64,000 nucleotides of DNA, taken from assembly GCA_902779945.1 (NCBI GenBank), contig CACZDN010000008.1:169594-233593 (forward strand), read 5' to 3'. Every line of letters starts with the position of its first letter. Within the stretch, counting starts at the first letter, position 1. The notes beneath the pieces were generated by a model. It was not told the DNA's origin, did no database searches, and worked only from the letters and a program-made list of their open reading frames with translations. Source of the DNA: Oscillospiraceae bacterium. Lineage in GTDB: Bacteria; Bacillota; Clostridia; Oscillospirales; Oscillospiraceae. The position numbers and the translations under genes were made by a program. This document shows, piece after piece, positions 17,984 through 27,833 of this stretch.

Positions 17984-18012
17984 TTGGCAAGAGAGAATAT
18001 TTAGAGTATAAT
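17984..18012 (+). promoter_or_regulatory. Sigma-A-type promoter
   Basis: TTGGCA at 17984-17989, a 17-bp spacer and TATAAT at 18007-18012, located 35 bp before the lipoprotein start codon. Five of six -35 positions and all -10 positions match consensus. Confidence 0.85.
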
Positions 18013-18046
18013 AATCTATCATTCATCAGATCCGGGAGGACGGAAC

Positions 18047-18883
18047 ATGAAACGGATGATCGCGTGTTTTCTCGTGCTGTGCCTTGTCTGCCCGATGCTG
18101 GTTTCCTGCCGCAGGGAGACACCGCTGGAGCCCTGGACGATGCCCGCCGTGGACGTGAAGCCCACAACAGCGCCGACCGCGGCTCCGGCCTTCGGCGGCG
18201 GCAGTCCCGAGCGCTACGTCTGGAATGAGGCCGCCTTCATGAATATGGGCAATCCGGGCGCGGCGCCGGAGAGCGTGCAGGAGAGCTGCAGCCACAAGCA
18301 GTGTCTCGCGCTCTTTCCCTATACCTTCCTGCCCGCCTCCGTCTTCGGGGAGAGCTATGCGGCCTACGGCAAGCTCACGCTCAAAAAGACCCAGCATGAC
18401 GTGATGCTGGATGAGAGCGGACAGCTCGCCGAGCACGCGTACATCGAATTCCAGTACCTGCCAAAAAGCGGGAAGGAGGACGAGGGGCTCTACGTCATGG
18501 CGGAGCTCTGTTCCCTGGACGCGGCGCAGCAGATCTACAACGGAAATTACCCTCACCTCATTCTGCCGGAGGGGGAAAAGCTGCATCTGTCCACCTACTA
18601 CCTCAAGGACTTTGTGCTCGCGAAGGTCGGGGAGCAGCGGGTGGCGCAGTTCATGAAGCTCACGCCCGCCTCCTACTTTGCGGACGCGCGCCGCGCCCGG
18701 GCCGAGGATGAGAGCTTTGTGCCGCAGCGCCAGGTCTTCCTGACGCTGACCTGCGGCCTCGGGATGAGCGACGAGGAGTTTATCGCCGCCGCCTGCTATC
18801 TCCTCCGCTACAGCGACGGCAGCGAGATCGTCACCCCCGAGCCGAGCAGGCTGCCGGCCAAGGGGGAGAAGGGCGCGGCATAA
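18047..18883 (+). CDS. Lipoprotein of unknown function
   Basis: A 278-residue protein with a lipoprotein signal (MKRMIACFLVLCLVCPMLVS followed by C). A Thr/Pro/Ala linker at about residues 36-50 is followed by a globular domain I do not recognise. It contains CSHKQCLALFPYTFLP and several Tyr-rich stretches. A strong promoter lies just upstream, so it is probably monocistronic. It is anchored outside the membrane; no enzymatic motif is visible. Confidence 0.75.
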   Translation: MKRMIACFLVLCLVCPMLVSCRRETPLEPWTMPAVDVKPTTAPTAAPAFGGGSPERYVWNEAAFMNMGNPGAAPESVQESCSHKQCLALFPYTFLPASVFGESYAAYGKLTLKKTQHDVMLDESGQLAEHAYIEFQYLPKSGKEDEGLYVMAELCSLDAAQQIYNGNYPHLILPEGEKLHLSTYYLKDFVLAKVGEQRVAQFMKLTPASYFADARRARAEDESFVPQRQVFLTLTCGLGMSDEEFIAAACYLLRYSDGSEIVTPEPSRLPAKGEKGAA

Positions 18884-18888
18884 CCCCC

Positions 18889-19092
18889 AAAGCCCCCCCT
18901 TGCCTAAAGGGGGGTGGCCGCAGGCCGGAAGGATTGACGGTTCATGCCGTCGGTAAGGGCGCGCCGCAGGGGACGATGCCCTCATCGGCCCGCAGATGTG
19001 CGTCGCGGTACGATTTCGGGTCGATCCGGGGATCGACCCCTACGGCTGTGGATACGGAAAAGAATCCCCCAGTCACGGCCTTGCGGGGGATC
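18889..19092. repeat. Dispersed palindromic element, copy 1
   Basis: Begins with AAAGCCCCCC ... CCTAAAGGGGGG and ends with GAATCCCCCAGTCACGGCC ... GCGGGGGATC. The same two ends, with a shorter and different middle, occur at 22533-22649. Most of the 262-bp gap before hflX is this element; no gene is seen in it. Confidence 0.65.
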
Positions 19093-19145
19093 GGCCGTGT
19101 CGGCCCCCTTCAGGCAAGGGAGCCACACTTTAAGCAGGAGTCGAT

Positions 19146-20444
19146 ATGGAAGCGAACGAAACGAAAAGAGAACGGGCGATCCTGGCGGGGCTTGCGGCCT
19201 CGAGCATGGACGGGCATGAGCGCTCGAGCGATGTGACGATGGAGGAGCTCGCGGCCCTCGTGGAGACCGCCGGGGGCGAGACCGTCGCGGTCCTCCTCCA
19301 GTCGCGGCCCGCGCCGGACCCCCACAGCTTTCTCGGCGACGGGAAGGTGAAGGAGCTCAAGGAGCTCCTGGAGGCAAACGAGTGCGAGCTCGCCGTCTTC
19401 GACAACGAGCTGTCCCCCTCGCAGATGCGTGTTTTGTCGGAGGAGCTGGGGGTCAGGGTACTGGACCGCTCCGGCCTCATCCTGGACATTTTCGCCCAGC
19501 GCGCCAGGACCCGCGAGGGCCAGCTCCAGGTGGAGCTTGCGCAGTACAAATATCTGCTGCCGCGTCTGACCGGCATGTGGACCCATCTGGTCCGGCAGAC
19601 AGCCTCGGGCGGCTCGTCCCCCATCGGCACCCGCGGCCCCGGCGAGACCCAGCTGGAGACCGACCGCCGCCACATCCGCCGGAAGATCCAGAAGCTGGAG
19701 GAGGAGCTGGGCGAGGTGCGCAAGGTCCGCGGCACCCAGCGAAGGCGGCGCGAGAAGAACGCCATGCCCGTCGTGGCCCTCGTCGGCTACACCAACGCAG
19801 GCAAGTCCACGCTCCTGAACTGCCTGACGGGCTCCGACATCCCGGCAAACGACAGGCTCTTCGACACGCTGGACACCACGACGCGCCGTCTCCGGGTGGA
19901 CGAGACGCAGGAGATCCTGCTGTCGGACACCGTCGGCTTTATCCGCAAGCTGCCAACCCACCTGATCGAAGCCTTCAAGGCCACGCTCGAGGAGCTGCAA
20001 TACGCCGACGTGCTCCTGCATGTGATCGACATTGCAAATCCCGAGTGGCCCGAGCAGGCCCGCGTGGTGGACGAGCTGATCCGACAGCTTGGGGCCGAGA
20101 CCACGCCCTGCATCCGCGTGTACAACAAGTGCGACGCCTACTTCGGCATCCTGCCCCACGGGGAGGACACGGTCTGCATCTCCGCCAGGAGCGGAGAGGG
20201 GACGGCGGAGCTCCTGCGGCTTCTGTCGGAGCGCCTGGACCGCGGCAGACGGCGCGTGACGCTGAGACTGCCCTACGCGGCAGCCGCCCTGCTCGACACG
20301 CTCAACCGCGAGGGCGCGGTGCTGAAAAGCGAGTACACCGAGGACGGCGTCGAGCTCGAGGCCATCGTCCCGCCGGAGATCTTCGGGCGGGTCAAGGCGT
20401 ATATCCCCGGCTACGTGGAGCCGAAAGAGGACTGGGAGACATGA
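19146..20444 (+). CDS. hflX: GTPase HflX
   Basis: A 432-residue HflX: N-terminal domain with FLGDGKVKELKELL, the glycine-rich linker SGGSSPIGTRGPGETQLETD that marks the family, a coiled coil of Arg/Lys/Glu, and a GTPase domain with GYTNAGKST (G1), DTVGF (G3) and NKCD (G4). HflX splits stalled or hibernating 70S ribosomes under stress. Its stop overlaps the next start by ATGA. Confidence 0.96.
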   Translation: MEANETKRERAILAGLAASSMDGHERSSDVTMEELAALVETAGGETVAVLLQSRPAPDPHSFLGDGKVKELKELLEANECELAVFDNELSPSQMRVLSEELGVRVLDRSGLILDIFAQRARTREGQLQVELAQYKYLLPRLTGMWTHLVRQTASGGSSPIGTRGPGETQLETDRRHIRRKIQKLEEELGEVRKVRGTQRRRREKNAMPVVALVGYTNAGKSTLLNCLTGSDIPANDRLFDTLDTTTRRLRVDETQEILLSDTVGFIRKLPTHLIEAFKATLEELQYADVLLHVIDIANPEWPEQARVVDELIRQLGAETTPCIRVYNKCDAYFGILPHGEDTVCISARSGEGTAELLRLLSERLDRGRRRVTLRLPYAAAALLDTLNREGAVLKSEYTEDGVELEAIVPPEIFGRVKAYIPGYVEPKEDWET

Positions 20445-21067
20445 GCGAGTATTACATTCCCACCGGCCCGGGCGAGAGCGAGTTCACCGAAAAGCGCTCG
20501 CGCTTTCTCGGCCATGTGCGCATGGTCGAGACCGAGGACGAGGCCCGCACCTTCATCGCCGAGATGAAAAAGAAATACTACGACGCACGGCACAACTGCT
20601 GGTGCTACAGCCTGCGGGACGGGGCCGAGCGCTACAGCGACGACGGCGAGCCCCAGGGCAGCGCCGGCATCCCCATGCTGGAGGTGCTGCGCCGCCGCGG
20701 CGTGACCAACGCCGTCTGCGTCGTGACGCGCTATTTCGGCGGCGTCCTGCTGGGCACCGGCGGACTGCTGCGTGCCTACACCAAAAGCACCGCCGACGCC
20801 CTCCAGGCCGCGGGCATCTCCGCCGTGCGCCGCTGGGTGGAGACGGAGCTGCCGTGCAGCTACGCGCAGGCAGAAAAGCTGAAGCTCGAGGCCGCCGAGG
20901 CCGGCGGGGTGGTAGAGGACGTGGAATACGGCGCCGGCGTCACGCTCAAGGTCTTGATCCCGGAAGGGGAGAGCGAGCGCTTCGCGGCCCGCATCTTCGA
21001 CCGGAGCAGCGGCACCGTCACCGTCCGCGTCACCGGCGAGAGCCGCCGCGCCGTGCCGCTCGGCTGA
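20441..21067 (+). CDS. YigZ/IMPACT family protein
   Basis: A 208-residue protein: UPF0029 domain with EFTEKRSRFLGHV, HNCWCYSL, YSDDGEPQGSAGIPMLEVL and VTRYFGGVLLGTGGLLRAYT, followed by a smaller C-terminal alpha/beta domain. Eukaryotic IMPACT relatives act in translational control; the bacterial role is unclear. The start codon overlaps the hflX stop by four bases, so it is coupled to hflX. Confidence 0.9.
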   Translation: MSEYYIPTGPGESEFTEKRSRFLGHVRMVETEDEARTFIAEMKKKYYDARHNCWCYSLRDGAERYSDDGEPQGSAGIPMLEVLRRRGVTNAVCVVTRYFGGVLLGTGGLLRAYTKSTADALQAAGISAVRRWVETELPCSYAQAEKLKLEAAEAGGVVEDVEYGAGVTLKVLIPEGESERFAARIFDRSSGTVTVRVTGESRRAVPLG

Positions 21068-21172
21068 GTCTCCGCCCGGCAGGGCCCGGCGCGGGATGAT
21101 ATAAAATAAATGAGAGTGAAGTTATGGAGCGCCTTCGGCGTGATTATAAAGCATCGCGAGGCGAACCCTTCA

Positions 21173-21272
21173 GGCAACACCGCACAATCCGCCTGAGGCA
21201 TCTCCTGGAAAATTTGCGCCCTGATTTCGTCACTTTTTCTTGAGGTACACAAAGTACATCTGCGAAAAAGTG
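21173..21272 (+). repeat. 100-bp interspersed repeat, copy 2
   Basis: Matches 1512-1611 at about 95 of 100 positions. The 404-bp gap 21068-21471 holds this repeat and, from about 21360, an AT-rich stretch (T and A runs near 21369-21390) that probably carries the dGTPase promoter. I see no gene in the gap. Confidence 0.75.
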
Positions 21273-21471
21273 CCTTTATCAGAACCCAAATTTTCTCTCA
21301 GGATCTGTTCTTGCCGAATTATGCGGTATTGCCTTCACGCCGCTGTCTGCTTAAACCCGATACCACAAAATTTTTTTAAAAAAATAAAGGGAAATAACAA
21401 TTTGCGTCGTATAAGAGTAAGGGAAGGAAAAATCCCTTGCTCTTATTATATCCGAGAGGGGCGGTGCGTCC

Positions 21472-22476
21472 ATGTCCTGTCCGAGAGAAGAGAGAGAACG
21501 GCTCGAGCGGCTGATCGTCGGGCCGTACGGCGTGCTGGCGGAGAACACCCGCGGCAGACTCACGCCGGAGGAGGCGTGTTCGATCCGCACCTGCTTTCAG
21601 CGGGACGTGGACCGCATCACCCACTCCAAGGCTTTCCGCCGTCTCAAGCACAAGACCCAGGTCTTCCTGCGGCCCGAGGGCGACCATTACCGCACCCGCC
21701 TGACCCACACGCTGGAGGTCACGCGGCTGGCGCGGACCGTGGCGCGGGCCTTGAAGCTCAACGAGGATCTGGCGGAGGCCATCGGCCTCGGCCACGACCT
21801 GGGCCACACGCCCTTCGGCCATGCCGGGGAGCGCGCGCTGAACGCCATCTACGAGGGCGGCTTCAAGCATTACGAGCAGAGCCTGCGCGTGGTGGACGTG
21901 CTCGAGCGGGACGGGCAGGGCCTCAACCTCTGCTGGGAGACGCGCATGGGCATCCTCAACCACACCCACGGCGCGCCGGACGACACCCGCGAGGCGACCA
22001 CCGTCCGCCTGTGCGACCGCATCGCCTACATAAACCACGACCTGGACGACTCCATCCGCGCCGGCATCATCCGCGCGGAGGACGTGCCGGCGCGCATCCG
22101 CCGGGACTGCGGGGAGCGCAACAGCGTGCGCATCAATTCCCTCATCACCGACCTCATCGAAAACAGCGCGGACGGGGAGCTGCGCATGTCCCCCCGGATG
22201 CAGGAGACCTTTCGGTTTTTCCACAGCTACATGTTCTCCGACGTCTATACCAACCCCCTGGCCAAGGGGGAGGAGAACAAGGTCCAGGGCGTCCTGGAAA
22301 AGCTTTACGAATATTATGTAAACCATCCGGAGAAAATGCCCGACGAGCTCCAGACCATCGCGGAGAGAGAGGGCCGGGGCCGCGCGGCGGTAGACTACAT
22401 CTCCGGCATGACCGACGGCTACGCGATGGAGAAGTTCGGGGAAATCTACATCCCCTTCGCCTGGACGGTCAAATAG
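21472..22476 (+). CDS. dGTPase-like HD-domain triphosphohydrolase
   Basis: A 334-residue protein of the Dgt family. The HD metal site is visible as RLTHTLEV, GHDLGHTPFGHAGE and the later Asp in RLCDRIAYINHDLDD. Such enzymes hydrolyse dNTPs to deoxynucleoside and triphosphate; which dNTP is used cannot be read from sequence. It is short relative to E. coli Dgt and fits the dGTPase-like type common in Gram-positives. It lies upstream of dnaG-rpoD, a frequent clostridial arrangement. Confidence 0.92.
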   Translation: MSCPREERERLERLIVGPYGVLAENTRGRLTPEEACSIRTCFQRDVDRITHSKAFRRLKHKTQVFLRPEGDHYRTRLTHTLEVTRLARTVARALKLNEDLAEAIGLGHDLGHTPFGHAGERALNAIYEGGFKHYEQSLRVVDVLERDGQGLNLCWETRMGILNHTHGAPDDTREATTVRLCDRIAYINHDLDDSIRAGIIRAEDVPARIRRDCGERNSVRINSLITDLIENSADGELRMSPRMQETFRFFHSYMFSDVYTNPLAKGEENKVQGVLEKLYEYYVNHPEKMPDELQTIAEREGRGRAAVDYISGMTDGYAMEKFGEIYIPFAWTVK

Positions 22477-22532
22477 AGTTTGGAGTGTGGAGAGTGGAGT
22501 TAAGGAGTCGCTACGCGACGATTAAATAATGG

Positions 22533-22649
22533 AAAGCCCCCCTTGCCTAAAGGGGGGTGCCCCAGTGCGCACACTGGGGCGGGGGGATTCGGTGTTGCGG
22601 CAACGCCGAAAAAGGACGGAATCCCCCAGTCACGGCCTCGCGGGGGATC
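22533..22649. repeat. Dispersed palindromic element, copy 2
   Basis: Shares both ends with 18889-19092 but is 117 bp long. It has an inner palindrome CCCCAGTGCGCACACTGGGG. It fills most of the gap between the dGTPase gene and dnaG. Confidence 0.65.
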
Positions 22650-22713
22650 AGCTGATACCGCCTCCCCCGGAGGGAGAGACAGGCGCCCGCTGGGTTTTTG
22701 AGAAGGTGATACC

Positions 22714-24456
22714 GTGCCCATCCCGGAAAAGTTCATACAGGACCTGGTGGACCGCTCGGACATTGTGGAGGTCGTGTCGGACTATGTGCGGCTGAGTAAG
22801 CGCAGCGGGGCAAACATGTTCGGCCTCTGCCCCTTTCACAGCGAGAAGACGCCCTCCTTCTCCGTCGCGCCGGACAAGCAGATCTACCACTGCTTCGGCT
22901 GCGGCAAGGGCGGCGGCGTCATCAGCTTCATCATGGAGATCGAAAACCTCAGCTATCCCGAGGCGATCGCCTTTCTCGCCAGACGCGCGGGGATGCAGAT
23001 GCCGGAGGAGACGGACAGCGCCGAGGGGCGAAAGCGCGCGCGGATGCTGGCGCTGAACCGGGACGCGGCCCGCTGGTTCTATTCCCGGCTCTCCCAGCCC
23101 GCGGGAAGGGCGGCGGTGGCCTACATACAAAAGCGCGGCATTTCGCCCGCAATGGTCAAAAGCTTCGGCCTCGGCGCGGCGCCCGATACCTGGGACAGCC
23201 TCCTGAACGCCATGCGCGAGAAGGGCTACACGGAGCAGGAGCTCTTCGACGCCGGCCTTGTCAAGCGCGGCCGGGAGGGAGGCTTTTACGACGCCTTCCG
23301 CAACCGCCTCGTGTTCCCCGTGATCGACGTGCGCGGAAACGTCATCGGCTTCTCGGGCCGCATCCTCGGCGACGGGGAGCCGAAGTACCTCAACAGCCCC
23401 GAGACCCTGGTTTTCAACAAAAGCAGGAACCTTTTTGCGCTGAATCTGGCTAAAAAATCAAAAAGCGGATATATCATCTTATCAGAGGGCAATATAGACG
23501 TGGTGAGCCTGCATCAGGCGGGCTTCGACTCGGCGGTGGCGTCCCTCGGCACCTCGCTCACGCCGGAGCAGGCGCGCCTCCTCTCACGCTATACGAACGA
23601 GGTCATCATCGCCTACGACAGCGACGGGGCCGGGCTCAAGGCCTCCCAGCGGGCCATCGGCATCCTCGAAAAGCTGGACATCAAGGTGCGCGTCCTGCGC
23701 ATGTCCGGCGCGAAGGACCCGGACGAGTTTATCAGGGCCAAAGGCCCCGAGGCCTTCCGCAAGCTTCTCGAGGGCTCCGAGAACCAGATGGACTACCGCC
23801 TGCGCTCCATCCGCGAGAAGTACGACCTCACGGTGACCGAGCAGAAGTCCGACTATCTGCGCGAGGCCGTGGACCTTCTGGCGCGGCTGCCGGACGAGGT
23901 GCGCCGGCAGGTCTACGCGATGGATCTCGCGCGCGAGCTGGGCCTGCCCACGGACGTCGTCGTCAGCGACGTGGAGCGGCGGCGAAAGCGCATCGTGAAC
24001 GGCGCGTACAAAGAGACACAGAAGCAGCAGGCGAGACCCGAAAAGCTCATGCAGCCGGCATCCCGGGACCTGCGCTATGACGATCCCGCCTCGGCCGCGG
24101 CGGAGGAGGGGCTTGTGCGCCTGCTGTATCTCGAGCCCGCGCTCATTGAGACGGCCGGCCTGCCCCCGCCCGAGGACTTCTCCGCGCCCGGCCTCGGCAG
24201 GATCTACGCGGTGCTGTGCCGGCGCATCCGGGCCGGGCAGAGCGTGAGCACCGACATGCTGGCGGGCGAGCTCAGCGGCGACGAGCTGGGCCTTCTCGTC
24301 TCCATCCTGCAAAAACCGGAGATTCTGAGCAAGAGTCGGCAGAGCATGGCCGATTACATAGCAAAGATCGAAGACAGAAAGCAGCAGCGGGGCGGCGCGA
24401 CAGACCTTCTGGCGCTGCAGAGCCAACTGAAAAAGAAAAAAGGATATGAGGGATAA
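22714..24456 (+). CDS. dnaG: DNA primase
   Basis: A 580-residue DnaG: CHC2 zinc finger (CPFHSEKTPSF ... YHCFGCG) at about residues 38-64, catalytic core, Toprim domain with EGNIDVVSLHQAGF and AYDSDGAG, and a C-terminal helicase-interaction region. It makes RNA primers for replication. The start is GTG at 22714 with AAGGTG upstream. It is followed by rpoD after 3 bp, the classic macromolecular synthesis operon order. Confidence 0.97.
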   Translation: MPIPEKFIQDLVDRSDIVEVVSDYVRLSKRSGANMFGLCPFHSEKTPSFSVAPDKQIYHCFGCGKGGGVISFIMEIENLSYPEAIAFLARRAGMQMPEETDSAEGRKRARMLALNRDAARWFYSRLSQPAGRAAVAYIQKRGISPAMVKSFGLGAAPDTWDSLLNAMREKGYTEQELFDAGLVKRGREGGFYDAFRNRLVFPVIDVRGNVIGFSGRILGDGEPKYLNSPETLVFNKSRNLFALNLAKKSKSGYIILSEGNIDVVSLHQAGFDSAVASLGTSLTPEQARLLSRYTNEVIIAYDSDGAGLKASQRAIGILEKLDIKVRVLRMSGAKDPDEFIRAKGPEAFRKLLEGSENQMDYRLRSIREKYDLTVTEQKSDYLREAVDLLARLPDEVRRQVYAMDLARELGLPTDVVVSDVERRRKRIVNGAYKETQKQQARPEKLMQPASRDLRYDDPASAAAEEGLVRLLYLEPALIETAGLPPPEDFSAPGLGRIYAVLCRRIRAGQSVSTDMLAGELSGDELGLLVSILQKPEILSKSRQSMADYIAKIEDRKQQRGGATDLLALQSQLKKKKGYEG

Positions 24457-24459
24457 CAA

Positions 24460-25713
<1,254 letters not shown>

Positions 25714-25714
25714 T

Positions 25715-26908
25715 ATGAACTACGACTTCACCACCGTCCTGGACCGCGCGGGGCACGACTGTCTCGCGGCGGACAGGATTCCCTTCCCCGACGCCGCGGT
25801 GGACCCGGGCTTCGATCCCATCCCCATGTGGATCGCGGACATGTCCTTCCCGACGGCGCCGCCGATTCTGGAGGCGATACGCGCCCGCATGGAGCAGCCG
25901 CACTTCGGCTATTTTACCCAGCCGAAAAGCTGCTACGACGCCATCATCGACTGGCAGCGGACGCGAAACGGCGTCGAGGGCCTGGAGCCGAAGCACATCG
26001 GCTACGAAAACGGCGTCCTCGGCGGCCTGAGCTCCGCTCTGCAGGCCTTCACCGCGCCCGGCGAGAAGGTCCTGCTGCATTCGCCCACCTATGTGGGGTT
26101 TACCCACACCCTCGAGGACACGGGCCGCACTGCGGTCCACTCGCCCCTCGTGCGGGACGGGGACGGGATCTGGCGCATGGACTATGAGGACATGGACCGC
26201 AGACTCAGGGAGCACGGCATCCACTTCGCGATCTTCTGCTCCCCCCACAACCCCTGCGGCCGGGTCTGGGAGCGCCGGGAGATCGAGCGGGCCATGGAGG
26301 TCTACGCCGCAAACGACTGCGTCGTGATCTCGGATGAGATCTGGTCGGACATCATCATGCCGGGCCATCGCCACATCCCCACCCAGAGCGTCTCCGCGGA
26401 TGCGAGAGCGCGCACCGTCGCCCTCTACGCCCCCAGCAAGACCTTCTCGCTCGCGGGACTCGTGGGCTCGTACGACATTGTGTACAGCGACTACCTGCGC
26501 GCACGTCTGCACCGGATGGCCGCCGTCACGCACTACAACGAGCCGAACATCCTCTCCGTCCATGCTCTCATCGGCGCGTACCGGGACAGCGGCGACTGGG
26601 CGGATCAGATGGTCCGGGTCATCGACGAAAACCTCGGCTATGCCTGTGATTACATCAAAACGCATTTTCCCGGCGTCTCCGTCATGCGCCCGCAGGGGAC
26701 TTACATGCTCTTCCTCGACTGCGGCGGCTGGTGCCGTACCCACGGCGTCACGATCCGGGAGCTGCTGGCGCGCGGCGTGCGCTGTGGCGTCATCTGGCAA
26801 AACGGCGAAGACTTCTTCCTGCCGGACAGCATTCGCATGAACCTCGCCCTGCCCAAAGCCCGCCTCGTCGAGGCCATGGACAGACTGAGAAAATACGCCT
26901 TCTGCTGA
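25715..26908 (+). CDS. MalY/PatB-type PLP-dependent C-S lyase or aminotransferase
   Basis: A 397-residue fold-type I PLP enzyme of the MalY/PatB subgroup: PMWIADMSFPTAPPIL at the N-terminus, FCSPHNPCGRVW, SDEIWSDI, and the PLP lysine in YAPSKTFSLAGL. Members cleave cystathionine or cysteine (beta-lyase) and some act as aminotransferases. The ATG follows the rpoD stop by one base, so it may be read through from dnaG-rpoD. Substrate is inferred only from the family. Confidence 0.87.
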   Translation: MNYDFTTVLDRAGHDCLAADRIPFPDAAVDPGFDPIPMWIADMSFPTAPPILEAIRARMEQPHFGYFTQPKSCYDAIIDWQRTRNGVEGLEPKHIGYENGVLGGLSSALQAFTAPGEKVLLHSPTYVGFTHTLEDTGRTAVHSPLVRDGDGIWRMDYEDMDRRLREHGIHFAIFCSPHNPCGRVWERREIERAMEVYAANDCVVISDEIWSDIIMPGHRHIPTQSVSADARARTVALYAPSKTFSLAGLVGSYDIVYSDYLRARLHRMAAVTHYNEPNILSVHALIGAYRDSGDWADQMVRVIDENLGYACDYIKTHFPGVSVMRPQGTYMLFLDCGGWCRTHGVTIRELLARGVRCGVIWQNGEDFFLPDSIRMNLALPKARLVEAMDRLRKYAFC

Positions 26909-27140
26909 CCCGCTGCCGTCCTGAGCGGAGTGCCTCCCCCTGTCATGGCTTTGCGGAGTCGAAGGATCTCAAGCTTCTTCGTCGTTTGCTCCTCAGAATG
27001 ACAAAAGGGGAAACATATGCCCGCAGCGCAGTGGAGGGGCTTGCCCATCCACTGTGATCGTGTTGTGCAGCCTGCGGGACTACGGCCCCGCCGCGCCGCT
27101 TCTGGCTATACAGGGACGTACAGGGCGCCCGCGCAGGGCA
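26909..27140. other. Gap with repeat-like sequence
   Basis: About 230 bp between convergent genes. It contains a stretch around 26930-27010 reading CTTCTTCGTCGTTTGCTCC ... CAGAATGAC, of the kind repeated in many gut clostridial genomes. No gene is supported. Confidence 0.4.
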
Positions 27141-27184
27141 ACAAAAAACGCAGCAGCCCCGGATCGTGCGATCCGGGGCTGCTG
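27141..27184 (-). terminator. Terminator of rpmE
   Basis: Arms CAGCAGCCCCGGAT (27151-27164) and ATCCGGGGCTGCTG (27171-27184) form a perfect 14-bp stem, followed on the minus strand by a T run (27142-27148). It is 24 bp after the rpmE stop. Confidence 0.9.
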
Positions 27185-27207
27185 CCGTAATGGCTCTATA
27201 GACCCAA

Positions 27208-27408
27208 TTACTTGATGCCGTACTTCTTGTTGAACTTATCGACACGGCCGCTGGTGTCGACCAGCTTCTGCTTGCCGGTGTAGAAGGGGTGGCACTTGGA
27301 GCAGATTTCAACGGTGATGTCCTTCTTGGTGGAGCCGGTCTCGATCACGGCGCCGCAGGCGCAGCGGATCGTGGTGGGCTGGTAATTGGGATGGATGCCA
27401 GACTTCAT
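27208..27408 (-). CDS. rpmE: 50S ribosomal protein L31
   Basis: A 66-residue L31 beginning [23 protein letters not shown] and [10 protein letters not shown] supply the four zinc ligands of the zinc-containing form. The start at 27408 is chosen because GAGGAG is 9 bp upstream; the long in-frame extension to 27558 covers the promoter. It is monocistronic, with its own promoter and terminator. Confidence 0.96.
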   Translation of the reverse strand: MKSGIHPNYQPTTIRCACGAVIETGSTKKDITVEICSKCHPFYTGKQKLVDTSGRVDKFNKKYGIK

Positions 27409-27479
27409 TTCCATTATCTCCTCAAACTCAGGCTGTCTTGATTGTGCCGGAACGGGCATAGTTACAAGACGCAAAAAGC

Positions 27480-27508
27480 ATTGTAGCACAGGCGTACCGG
27501 CATTGCAA
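27480..27508 (-). promoter_or_regulatory. Promoter of rpmE
   Basis: On the minus strand TTGCAA (27508-27503), a 17-bp spacer and TACAAT (27485-27480). It is about 70 bp before the rpmE start codon. Confidence 0.75.
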
Positions 27509-27559
27509 GTCTTTTTTCGCGGAATTTTCATACTGTTATGCGACAGAACAGTTTGCATC

Positions 27560-27833
27560 TATCCGGCCGGATTTGTGCCGGGCTTCGTTATCGGACTTGA
27601 CCATATACAAAGGATGCTCTGCGTCCGCTGCCCTGCCTGACGCAAAACTGTCTCGGAAATCTTTCAAACCGCCTTATCGGGTAATAGTATCAGCGCCGGC
27701 CCGGCAGTCTTTCCCGGCAAAATTTTTCCGTCCGGGCGCGAAAAAAACTTGACACCGGGGGCGCTTCAATGTTTCAATAAATACAACTGGATTCGCTGAC
27801 CCAATTATTCAAAAGAGATACGGAGGAAAAGCC
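27560..27833 (+). promoter_or_regulatory. Intergenic region with candidate promoter for the flavoprotein gene
   Basis: TTGACA at 27749-27754 with a weak -10 (TTCAAT, 27773-27778, 18-bp spacer) precedes the flavoprotein start by about 55 bp. The rest of the gap between rpmE and this gene holds no reading frame or RNA that I can recognise. Confidence 0.45.

Noticed and set aside
27409-27558. N-terminal extension of L31
   Set aside because: It spans the rpmE promoter and adds 50 residues not found in L31; the ATG at 27408 has a good ribosome site.
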